A DNA stretch of 64,000 nt, from assembly GCA_049601915.1 (NCBI GenBank), contig JBMYRB010000004.1:62001-126000 (forward strand), written 5' to 3'. This document shows, piece after piece, positions 46,701-53,726 of the stretch. Source of the DNA: UBA8079 sp049601915. Its GTDB lineage: Bacteria > Pseudomonadota > Alphaproteobacteria > UBA6615. The position numbers and the translations under genes are program-made. The stretch's first letter is position 1; every line of letters starts with the position of its first letter. The notes beneath the pieces are model-generated. The model was not told where the DNA came from and ran no database searches. It was given only the letters and a program-made list of their open reading frames with translations.

Positions 46701-47145
46701 CGTGATGCTCGGCCTGCTGATCGTTGGCCAGCCCTTCGGCATCGTCATGAGCGGCATCGGGGTGATCGCACTCGCCGGCATTGTGGTGAATAACAACATC
46801 GTTCTCATCGATACATTCGACCGACTACGAAAACAGGTCTCTGATCCGCTCGACGCGATCCTGATGACCGGCGCGCAGCGTCTGCGGCCCGTCTTGTTGA
46901 CGACGGTGACCACGGTCCTCGGCCTGCTACCCATGGTGCTTCAGATCAACATCGATTTCGTCACGCGTGAGATCAGTCAGGGCGCGCCATCGACCCAGTG
47001 GTGGGTCCAGCTCTCAACCGCGATTGTCGCAGGCCTCACCTTTGCCACGGTCCTGACCCTGGTGATCACGCCGAGCGCGTTGATGCTTCGAGAGAATATC
47101 GTTGCCCGCCGCCATGCGCGCAAGGACGCCATGTCTCGCGCGTAA
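43771..47145 (+). CDS. RND efflux transporter permease
   Basis: Inner-membrane proton-driven pump of 1124 residues, the AcrB superfamily size, with 12 predicted membrane segments in two halves. Visible motifs are FSFVAIPKEAEPDVNIP at the first loop, LVDGAIVVTEYADRKM in TM4 (Asp397) and ALAGIVVNNNIVLIDTFDRL in TM10. AcrB has two aspartates in TM4; here the second is Gly398, a variant seen in some RND subfamilies. An extra hydrophobic stretch near residues 490-555 enlarges the middle region. The substrate is unknown. The gene is convergent with the LysM gene. Confidence 0.93.
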   Translation: MSLIDAGLNRSRTVLATLVLLLVAGAFSFVAIPKEAEPDVNIPIIYVSMHHEGISPEDSERLLVRPMEAEMRSIEGIKELRATSYLGGGNVVLEFEAGFNPDTAIDDVREKVDLVRPDLPDDTDEPSVNEVNLSLFPVLVVTLSGDVPERTLMRLARDLQDSVEVIPEVLEATIGGDRDELVEIVVEPQLLQSYNIDPAALVELLSRSNQLVAAGAIDTGQGRFAVKVPGLIESVNDILNLPAKVNDNAKVTFRDLTSVRRTFRDRDTVARVNGQPAVSLEISKRTGSNIIETIEQVRDIVLTESAEWPESVAINFSQDKSVQVRTMLSDLQNNVLSAVLLVMIAVVGALGLRSGILVAVAIPGSFLTAILVINALGLTVNIVVLFSLILAVGMLVDGAIVVTEYADRKMREGERPDRAYGMATKRMAWPIIASTATTLAAFAPLLFWPGIVGEFMKFLPITLVATLTASLAMALLFVPVLGANFATVSRYFTLIGATALGAVIGSAIGKGIFTSIFSNNTEASTLTMASLLFGLAGALGGVWLGWRLAAFIDRNLDQPMAASGTGIAKQETDGSDEVDRIDLSALQGITAAYVRILRGALKCPAIILSLAFATLISSWVLYGALGKGVEFFPDVEPEQAAVQIHARGNLSVSEKASLVGEVERRILELQDERGEFDSVYSLSGNPDQQHEDVAEDVIGTISVEFADWDQRRPADIILADIIERSSDLAGILVETRKQESGPPVGKPVQVQLSSRNPDLLESEVAKVRAFVDTLTGLKDVEDSRPLPGIEWEISVDRAEAAKFGADVIMVGNAIKFVTNGMKITDYRPDDSDDEIDIVARYPYNDRTIDQLDEIRLQTAEGLVPISNFVERVAKPLTSQLSRVDAVRVMTVRADILPGILADDMVRLIRAWLPDAGIDPRVEVEFRGEDEEQKAAQAFLQKAFAVALFLMTIILVTQFNSFYSAFLILSAVIMSTVGVMLGLLIVGQPFGIVMSGIGVIALAGIVVNNNIVLIDTFDRLRKQVSDPLDAILMTGAQRLRPVLLTTVTTVLGLLPMVLQINIDFVTREISQGAPSTQWWVQLSTAIVAGLTFATVLTLVITPSALMLRENIVARRHARKDAMSRA

Positions 47146-47150
47146 CCGGC

Positions 47151-48095
47151 CTATTTTTCGGCCGGGATTTCGAACACCTGGCCGGGATAGATCAGGTCCG
47201 GATCACGAATCTGATCTTTGTTCGCCTCATAAATGAGCGTGAACTGGAAGCCCGAGCCATACCGCTGGCGCGCAATGCCCCACAGATGGTCTCCCGGCTG
47301 GATGATGATGACACGCCCGGGCGACAAATCCTCGGGCGGTTCGGCACGTGCGAACGGCAATTCGGAGCGCGCCAGCACGGTCCCGTCGGGATGCACCTGG
47401 TCTATCCGCAGCGTGTAGATTCCAGGCGCGACATCCCGCTCGAGCGTCAATGACCAATTCCCGTCACCATCGGCCTGGGTTGTGCCGACCAAAGAATTGT
47501 CGAGATAAATTCGCACCGTGGCGTTCGGCGCCGCCGTACCCGAAAGGGTGGTCCGGCCGGTTTCGTCAAAGTCGATCTTGCCCACTGCGGCCGGCGGGGC
47601 ACGCCGCTGCAAGACCTCTGCTTCGCCCTCGCTCGGGACCGCAACGGCCAACGCGTTTCCGGCGCGCCCAGGTACAACCAGCGCCACCACACGATCCGCG
47701 GTCAGGGGCTCTGCGCCCTCGCATTCGGCCACCAGCGTCAGCTCGCGCGCACCGGCGCTCAACGCATCGTCCGGGACCAATACCCATTCACCGGCCCGGT
47801 CCACCGTCGTGCGCCCGACTTCGGTTTCCCCGTCGAGAACGACAATTGTGCAGCCCGGCGTCGCACGGCCGGCGATCACAACATTCCCGTCCTTGTCCAC
47901 GCGCACGACATCGAAATCGGGCCGAATGGGATTGACTGTCGCGTCCGCAGTGCTTGCGGGCGTCTCTTCTGTGGTCGCCGCCGCAGGTTCTGCCACGGGT
48001 GCAACCGGTTCCGGGATACGGAAAAAGAGCCACGCGCCGACAATAATTGCCAATGCGAGTACACCAATTCCACCAAAGAGAAGTGAACGGTTCAG
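47151..48095 (-). CDS. LysM domain protein with Ig-like repeats, membrane-anchored
   Basis: A predicted periplasmic, inner-membrane-anchored murein-binding protein of 314 residues. It has an N-terminal membrane segment, two Ig-like repeats with NVVIAGRATPGCTIVVLDG and TTLSGTAAPNATVRIYLDN, and a C-terminal LysM domain (IIIQPGDHLWGIARQRYGS ... IYPGQVFEIP). The only start that keeps the whole membrane segment is a CTG ending at 48095, with an AGGA 8 nt upstream; an in-frame TAA lies just before. A TTG at 48053 would cut the segment short. The family is sure; the start is inferred. Confidence 0.85.
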   Translation of the reverse strand: MNRSLLFGGIGVLALAIIVGAWLFFRIPEPVAPVAEPAAATTEETPASTADATVNPIRPDFDVVRVDKDGNVVIAGRATPGCTIVVLDGETEVGRTTVDRAGEWVLVPDDALSAGARELTLVAECEGAEPLTADRVVALVVPGRAGNALAVAVPSEGEAEVLQRRAPPAAVGKIDFDETGRTTLSGTAAPNATVRIYLDNSLVGTTQADGDGNWSLTLERDVAPGIYTLRIDQVHPDGTVLARSELPFARAEPPEDLSPGRVIIIQPGDHLWGIARQRYGSGFQFTLIYEANKDQIRDPDLIYPGQVFEIPAEK

Positions 48096-48184
48096 TAGCC
48101 CAGTCCTGCAAGATTCCTGTTATATGATCAACGTATTACGGCACCTGATTCAACGCAAACGACAGCCCACAGGATCATTCAACA

Positions 48185-48778
48185 GTGAGCGACAATTCTC
48201 TTCTCAAATCTATATGCGTTTACTGCGGATCCTCGGACAACGGCCCTGTTGCGCACCGTGACCTCGCCGCTGATCTCGGCCGACAAATGGCCGATAACGC
48301 GATTCAGCTTGTCTACGGGGGCGGTCGCGTCGGCGTCATGGGCGCCGTCGCCAACGCTGTGCTCGATGCTGGTGGCACCGTGACGGGTGTCATCCCCGAC
48401 TTCCTGATACAGCGCGAACACGGCCATCATGACGTCACGAAGTTGGAGGTTGTCGACAGCATGCACGCGCGCAAGGCGCGCATGGCCGAGTTGTCCGATG
48501 CGTTCATCATTTTACCCGGTGGACTGGGCACGCTCGAGGAATTGTTCGAGATAATGACCTGGCGTCAGTTGGGGCTGCACGACAAACCCATCGTGGTGAT
48601 CAACCCCGATGGCCATTGGGACCATCTGCAAGGTCTGATCGATGATCTGGTTAGCGCGGGTTACGCACGACCGGAAAATGTCGGACTGGTTCACTTCGCG
48701 GCGAATCCCGCCAGCGCCCTGTCTGCTCTCCACAACCAGCTCACAGCCGGGACCCACATAGAAACGGGGCGTCTCTAA
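48185..48778 (+). CDS. LOG family protein (TIGR00730, cytokinin-activating-like)
   Basis: Rossmann-like phosphoribohydrolase of 197 residues, probably acting on nucleoside 5'-monophosphates. Signatures are ICVYCGSSDNG, YGGGRVGVMGAVANAVL, and FIILPGGLGTLEELFEIMTW, with the PGGxGTxxE site. Bacterial LOG proteins can release cytokinin bases, but in non-plant-associated bacteria they more likely act in nucleotide clean-up. The start is GTG. The divergent LysM gene lies 89 bp away. The 64 bp after its stop hold no clear terminator. Confidence 0.9.
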   Translation: MSDNSLLKSICVYCGSSDNGPVAHRDLAADLGRQMADNAIQLVYGGGRVGVMGAVANAVLDAGGTVTGVIPDFLIQREHGHHDVTKLEVVDSMHARKARMAELSDAFIILPGGLGTLEELFEIMTWRQLGLHDKPIVVINPDGHWDHLQGLIDDLVSAGYARPENVGLVHFAANPASALSALHNQLTAGTHIETGRL

Positions 48779-48842
48779 AAACACCCCGTTCCCTCTTATC
48801 GGATAATTCCGCCTGATGGCGGTGCATCTCTGATATGCCGGT

Positions 48843-50213
48843 CTAAGCACCCCAGGGTGTGATGGCTTCCTTGAGTTTCGCATAACCATCGAGGAAGCCC
48901 GGCCGGTCACCGGCATAGACTTCATCAAACTTCACCAGCACGTCGTCGAGCCAGGCCCTCAACTTATCGTTGCCAGGGTTGGCATCGATATAGGCGTCCC
49001 GGATCAGCACGAAATGAATGCGCGGATCGTAGGGCTGCTTGGTGCCGCCGACCCATTCATCACCATCCAAAAGACGCAGCAGCATCGCGTCGGCCGAGCC
49101 CAGGGTTTGTTCGTGGATCGGCGGACCGGACATGCGGTGCATCACAGACGTCATGTCGCGGCCGTTGCCGGTCGTGTAACCCATGTCGCTCCACAGCGCG
49201 CCGGTATCCACATCCTGGCCAAGCTGCTCGCCAACCCGTTTGCTGTAGGCACGCAGGGGATCGGAAACATCGGCCAACAGGTCGGTCAGGCGATCGCCGT
49301 CGAGATCCGTGGCCAACACGATACAATCGCGCTGTTCGATCAGGTCCCAGAGCAACAAGCCATAATTCGTATCGGCGATATGCTGCTCGATCCGTCCGCC
49401 CCAGTTCTCCATGCCGTCCTTGAAGTCGTCGGGAAGCAGGGCAACGATACGGTCGATGTTCTCCTTGTGCTCCTCGTAAGGGTCCACGGCGTATTTCCGC
49501 CCGACCTCGAACTTCGTGCCTTTCAGCAACCAGGCATGCAGGCCCGCATTGATACCGTCTTCCATCGCCTGCGTCGGCTTCATCGCGACACGGCCAAGCT
49601 TGCCACTTTCATGAACCATCTGCAGGAACAGACGATTGGCATAGGCCATCTGGACACCCGGCGAGTTCATTTCCGAATGTACGAGGCCGGTTTCCGGGTC
49701 GACGTTGAACAACGGACGGTTCTGGGAATACGGCAGGCACGGCATGCAACGCACGACCGTAATCGGGCCGTAGGGACGCACGTTACAGAACACGCCAGCC
49801 TGGGTACGCAACGGGGCATTGCCCGACTTGCCCATGACGACGACTTTCGAGCCGTCACCGTCATTCACATAGGCATCACCAGCCGTTGACCATTTGATCG
49901 AGGTAGCCGGCAGATTGCCGAACCAGCCCAGGCATTCGAGTTTCGTGTCATGTCGATACTGGGACCACATTGGCACCGCATAGAAGGGGAGGCTAAGAAT
50001 ATCGATGGCTGCGATCGTGCCGAGCAGCGCATAGGCGTCGGTCATCGAATGGCCGACCGGGTTCACACCTGTGTCGAAACTGCCACCCTGCCAGACCACC
50101 GCGTCGGGAAAGCCCTCAGGGCGTACATCGGTCGGCTCATAAAGCCCCTGCAGGATTCCGAACAGATCGCCACCGTCGGCTTCGGTTCGCGCAATGGACA
50201 TGAGATCGATCAT
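48843..50213 (-). CDS. Uncharacterised 456-residue protein
   Basis: I do not recognise the family. The protein is soluble in appearance, without signal peptide or membrane segment, and moderately acidic. It has a CxxC pair in VRCMPCLPYSQ near residue 160, a Trp-rich region (WSQYRHDTKLECLGWFGN), and a conserved-looking middle with GVQMAYANRLFLQMV. An acidic LATDLDGDRLTDLLADVSD could bind metal, but this is a guess. The ATG is preceded by GAGGCG at a good distance and the codon use matches its neighbours, so it is a real gene. It lies between the LOG gene and the sigma locus, with 207 bp of mostly featureless DNA upstream. Confidence 0.7.
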   Translation of the reverse strand: MIDLMSIARTEADGGDLFGILQGLYEPTDVRPEGFPDAVVWQGGSFDTGVNPVGHSMTDAYALLGTIAAIDILSLPFYAVPMWSQYRHDTKLECLGWFGNLPATSIKWSTAGDAYVNDGDGSKVVVMGKSGNAPLRTQAGVFCNVRPYGPITVVRCMPCLPYSQNRPLFNVDPETGLVHSEMNSPGVQMAYANRLFLQMVHESGKLGRVAMKPTQAMEDGINAGLHAWLLKGTKFEVGRKYAVDPYEEHKENIDRIVALLPDDFKDGMENWGGRIEQHIADTNYGLLLWDLIEQRDCIVLATDLDGDRLTDLLADVSDPLRAYSKRVGEQLGQDVDTGALWSDMGYTTGNGRDMTSVMHRMSGPPIHEQTLGSADAMLLRLLDGDEWVGGTKQPYDPRIHFVLIRDAYIDANPGNDKLRAWLDDVLVKFDEVYAGDRPGFLDGYAKLKEAITPWGA

Positions 50214-50390
50214 TTTCGCCTCTTTATTTCGGTGATTATCAAATTGGATCAGTCGACCCTGCCGGTTTCGATGAATACGAGGTTGGCATGGCCGTTCGCG
50301 GGCCTCTGTATGCTGCGAACAGACGGCTCTGTAAAGAGGCTGAACCGGTCAGACCCTGACGATCTGTTGAAAAGTGGAAACGCCGCGGAA

Positions 50391-50406
50391 CGGCCTGAAA
50401 AGGCCG
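50391..50406. other. Hairpin with a GAAA tetraloop
   Basis: CGGCCT at 50391-50396 and AGGCCG at 50401-50406 pair perfectly around GAAA on the plus strand. It lies just past the 3' end of the anti-sigma remnant. There is no T-run. The surrounding 50214-50420 has no gene that I can see. Confidence 0.4.
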
Positions 50407-50420
50407 GCGACGGCGAAGTT

Positions 50421-50819
50421 CTACTGGCTGAGTTGTCGATGGGCCGCTTTTGCGGCGGTCAGCAAGGCTTCGCGCCCCGCATCGTCATCCATCCGGGCCA
50501 CCAGCGCATAGGAGCGATCGGAATCGTTCCAGTAGAGCATCGACAGGTCATCGGCCAGTGCCTAGGTGATATCCACCCCATTGGCAGGCTCGCTGCGAAC
50601 ATCGAGCAAAGCCACCGTAATGGCCGGCAAATCCTCGTTCAGAATATCATCATACAAGGCGTGTAGCCTCGCGCTTTGCGCCCGGTAACGCGCCACACGC
50701 TGTGCAGCTTCCGGATTGTCGGCCAGCCAAGCCTCGACCTCGGCCTGACGCGCGGGATCCAGCTCGTCGTCAACGAGGGCGTTGAGTTCGCTGTTGGATA
50801 CGCGATCGTCGCCCATCAC
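50421..50819 (-). pseudogene. Anti-sigma factor, internally deleted with an in-frame TAG
   Basis: The first 85 codons encode a typical anti-sigma N-terminus (VSNSELNALVDDELDPARQAEVEAWLADNPE ... ARYRAQ) and end at TAG 50562-50564. The same frame continues after the stop with MLYWNDSDRSYALVARMDDDAGREALLTAA and a stop at 50421, which is the usual C-terminal end of this family (YW...YAL pattern). The membrane segment and most of the periplasmic domain between are missing. The start overlaps the sigma gene (ATGA). Even the truncated product could still bind sigma, so it may not be wholly dead. Confidence 0.75.
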
Positions 50820-51331
50820 TTGATCCTCCGAATTGTCGAGACCTGCGAACCTTCATCGATGCGCCGACGCAAACCCTCACGCGCATGGGACAGGCGCGAC
50901 ATGACGGTCCCGACGGGCACTTCTAGAACCCCGGCGGCTTCGGCATAGGTCATGCCTTCGAGGCCGACGAGCAGAATCACCTGGCGACGCACCACCGACA
51001 GGCCGGACATGGCGTTGGACAGTTCCGACCAGTCAACAGCCGCTTCCTGGCCCGCCGGTTCGGCGCGCGGTGGTGCGGCGTCGAGCGGGACGGAATCGAG
51101 CGCCCGGCTGCGCCGGCGCATCTCGGTGGCATAAAGATTGTGCATGATCGTGAACAACCAGGTCCGCATGTTGGCCCCTTCGCTCCAAAGGTGGAGCTTG
51201 TCCAACGCCCGGACGACCACGACATTGACGGGGTCATCCGCCTCGACGCTGTCGCGCATCAGCGCGATCGCGTACCGACGGATCCGCGGCAGTTCCGCGG
51301 TCACCGCCTGGCGTTTGGATTCTGTGCTCAC
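50816..51331 (-). CDS. ECF-type RNA polymerase sigma factor
   Basis: A 171-residue sigma-70 family protein. Region 2 spans about residues 10-75 with RRYAIALMRDSVEADDPVNV and MRTWLFTIMHNLYATEMRRR. Region 4 spans about 105-160 with LSVVRRQVILLVGLEGMTYAEAAGVLEVPVGTVMSRLSHARE. Region 2.2, normally DDLVQD in this group, reads DDPVNV, which may impair core polymerase binding. Next to it are an anti-sigma remnant and an MXKDX remnant, both broken. It may be a failing regulatory locus. Confidence 0.85.
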   Translation of the reverse strand: MSTESKRQAVTAELPRIRRYAIALMRDSVEADDPVNVVVVRALDKLHLWSEGANMRTWLFTIMHNLYATEMRRRSRALDSVPLDAAPPRAEPAGQEAAVDWSELSNAMSGLSVVRRQVILLVGLEGMTYAEAAGVLEVPVGTVMSRLSHAREGLRRRIDEGSQVSTIRRIK

Positions 51332-51367
51332 CGGAGACCAGCGCGAAGGGGCCTGAACGAAACGACG

Positions 51368-51553
51368 CTATTTCTTCATCGCGTCCTTTTTCATTTCGTT
51401 CTTCTTCATCATGGCGTCTTTCTTCATCGCCTATTACTTGACCATCTGGTCCTTGGCGGACTGCTACGAGTTGGTGTTGCCCTGGGCCAGAGCGGCGCCG
51501 GTGAAGGTGATCGAGGCAATGCCGGAGGCGGAGAGAATACGGGTGATGGACAT
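51368..51553 (-). pseudogene. Pentapeptide MXKDX repeat protein, interrupted by three stops
   Basis: A strong GGAGG precedes an ATG ending at 51553. The frame reads a signal peptide (MSITRILSASGIASITFTGA then ALAQG), then meets TAG at codon 30, and TAA and TAG at codons 40 and 41. Beyond these the frame continues in frame with repeats AMKKDAMMKKNEMKKDAMKK to a final TAG at 51368. That is the small secreted MXKDX family often found beside ECF sigma genes. Stops of two kinds make recoding improbable. The gene is directly upstream of the sigma gene. Confidence 0.8.
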
Positions 51554-51658
51554 AGTTTTGCCTCCTATCGGGACGTTGGTGAACACAGGTAGTTACATGG
51601 AGATAAACACCCTATGTACGGAAACCATTCCATTTTTTTAACATATTGTTTTTGTTGT

Positions 51659-52843
51659 TTATTTTCGGCTCAAACCGCGCATCGCATCGTCCAGTCCCTC
51701 GATCGTGAGCGGGTACATGCGCCCTTCGAGGATTTCGCTGACCATGCCAATCGACGGGAAATAACGCCATCGGTCCTGCGGCATCGGGTTCAGCCAGGCG
51801 ACCTGCGGATAGGTTCGAACGAGGCGACGTAGCCAGGTCTCGCCTGCCTCTTCGTTCCAGTGTTCCACGCTGCCGCCGGGGTGAGAAATCTCGTAAGGGC
51901 TCATGGTCGCGTCACCGACAAGCACCAGCTTGTAGTCCGCAGGATAGGTGTGCAGCACGTCCCAGGTGCCCGTCCCGCCCGCGCGGCGGCGGCGATTTTC
52001 CCGCCACAGGGATTCATAGACGCAATTATGAAAGTAGAAATATTCGAGATGCTTGAACTCGGTCCGCGCGGCCGAAAACAGCTCCTCACACATCCGGATA
52101 TGCGGATCCATCGAACCGCCGATATCAAACATCAACAGCACCTTCACTGCGTTATGACGTTCGGGCACCATCTTGATGTCCAGCCAGCCGCCGTTGCGCG
52201 CCGTGGAGTTGATTGTGTCGTCAAGGTCGAGCTCGTCGGCCGCACCTTCCCGGGCAAACTTCCGAAGACGGCGCAACGCCACCTTGATATTGCGGGTGCC
52301 TATTTCAACGCCGCCATCCAGGTCCTTGAACTCCCGACGGTCCCAGACCTTCACCGCAGAATTATTCCGGTTTCCCTCCTGGCCAATCCGCACCCCTTCC
52401 GGGTTGTAGCCGTTCGCGCCATAGGGCGACGTGCCCTGGGTACCGATCCACTTCTTGCCGCCCTGATGCCGCCCCTCCTGTTCCGCGAGCCGCTCGCGCA
52501 GGGTTTCCATCAGTTTTTCCCAGCCGCCCAAGGCCTCGATCTGGGCCTTTTCTTCGTCCGTCAGCTCCAGCTCGCCCATCTTGCGCAGCCACTCCTCGGG
52601 AATTTCACCGTCCAGATCGTCTAATTCGGGTGGCTCGAGCCCCCGGAACACGTGGCCGAAGACCTGGTCGAACTTGTCGATATGTCGCTCGTCCTTCACC
52701 AGGAGCGCGCGCGACAAGTAGTAAAAGTCATCGACCCTATACTCTGCGATCCCGCGATCCATCGCCGCCAGGAGATCGAGATATTCACGCATGGACACCG
52801 GGATCTCGGCTTTTCGCAGGGTCTGGAAGAAATCTGCGAACAT
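51659..52843 (-). CDS. VWA domain protein, CoxE-like
   Basis: A 394-residue protein with a C-terminal von Willebrand A domain and a MIDAS motif of the form DIGGSM at residues 240-245. Conserved flanks are MREYLDLLAAMDRG near the N-terminus, GTSPYGANGYNPEGVRIGQ in the middle, and EYFYFHNCVYE near 275. It pairs with the MoxR ATPase 9 bp upstream. Such pairs act as chaperone-like maturation systems; cox genes are absent here, so this is the common housekeeping version of unknown target. Confidence 0.88.
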   Translation of the reverse strand: MFADFFQTLRKAEIPVSMREYLDLLAAMDRGIAEYRVDDFYYLSRALLVKDERHIDKFDQVFGHVFRGLEPPELDDLDGEIPEEWLRKMGELELTDEEKAQIEALGGWEKLMETLRERLAEQEGRHQGGKKWIGTQGTSPYGANGYNPEGVRIGQEGNRNNSAVKVWDRREFKDLDGGVEIGTRNIKVALRRLRKFAREGAADELDLDDTINSTARNGGWLDIKMVPERHNAVKVLLMFDIGGSMDPHIRMCEELFSAARTEFKHLEYFYFHNCVYESLWRENRRRRAGGTGTWDVLHTYPADYKLVLVGDATMSPYEISHPGGSVEHWNEEAGETWLRRLVRTYPQVAWLNPMPQDRWRYFPSIGMVSEILEGRMYPLTIEGLDDAMRGLSRK

Positions 52844-52852
52844 GCGCGCGAC

Positions 52853-53710
52853 CTAGCTTCCGGCGCGTTCGCGACGGTTGAGGAAGGCCAGCCGTTCGAA
52901 CAGCTGCACATCCTGTTCTGATTTCAAGAGCGCGCCATACAAAGGCGGGATCAGTTTCGCCGGGTCATTGGTACGCAGCTCCTCGGAGTCGATATCTTCG
53001 GCCATCAGGAGCTTCAACCAGTCGAGCAACTCGGACGTCGACGGCTTCTTCTTGAGACCCGGCACCTCTCGCAGATCGTAAAAAGAGGTGAGCGCCTCGC
53101 GCAGCAAGCGCTTCTTGATGTCGGGATGATGCACATCGACGATCCGAGTCATCGTCTCGGCATCCGGGAACGCGATGTAGTGGAAGAAACAACGGCGCAG
53201 AAACGCGTCAGGCAGCTCTTTCTCGTTGTTCGACGTGATGATTACAATCGGGCGGTGCTTGGCGACGACCGTCTGCTTGGTCTCGTAGACGTGAAACTCC
53301 ATCCGGTCGATCTCAAGCAGCAGATCGTTGGGAAACTCGATGTCCGCCTTGTCGATCTCATCGATCAGCAGGACGGGGCGCTGCTCACTCTCGAACGCCT
53401 CCCAGAGTTTGCCCTGAACAATATAGTTCAAGATATCCTGGACGCGCTCATCGCCCAACTGTCCATCGCGCAACCGCGCGACCGCGTCATATTCGTACAG
53501 ACCGTGCTGGGCCTTGGTCGTGGATTTGACATGCCACTCGATCAAGGGCGCACCGAGCGCCTCGGCGATCTCATGTGCCAGGACGGTCTTGCCGGTACCC
53601 GGCTCCCCCTTCACAAGTAGCGGCCGCTCGAGGGTGATGGCGGCGTTGACCGCGATCTGCAGATCGTCGGTCGCAACATAATTGTCGGTGCCTTCGAAGC
53701 GCATGCTCAC
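52853..53710 (-). CDS. MoxR family AAA+ ATPase
   Basis: A 285-residue AAA+ ATPase. Walker A is GEPGTGKT at 35-42, Walker B VLLIDEIDKAD near 115-125, sensor 1 VIITSNNEKELPDAFLRRC, and the arginine in the same stretch is the usual finger. It precedes the VWA gene by 9 bp on the same strand, the conserved MoxR-VWA couple that remodels protein complexes or loads cofactors. The gene starts 16 bp after alaS. Confidence 0.92.
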   Translation of the reverse strand: MSMRFEGTDNYVATDDLQIAVNAAITLERPLLVKGEPGTGKTVLAHEIAEALGAPLIEWHVKSTTKAQHGLYEYDAVARLRDGQLGDERVQDILNYIVQGKLWEAFESEQRPVLLIDEIDKADIEFPNDLLLEIDRMEFHVYETKQTVVAKHRPIVIITSNNEKELPDAFLRRCFFHYIAFPDAETMTRIVDVHHPDIKKRLLREALTSFYDLREVPGLKKKPSTSELLDWLKLLMAEDIDSEELRTNDPAKLIPPLYGALLKSEQDVQLFERLAFLNRRERAGS

Positions 53711-53726
53711 TCCTTGTTGCCGTCGA

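Noticed and set aside
48763..48790. Terminator for the LOG gene (AACGGGG / CCCCGTT)
   Set aside because: The 7-bp inverted repeat spans the stop codon with a long loop and no T-run, so it is not a convincing terminator.
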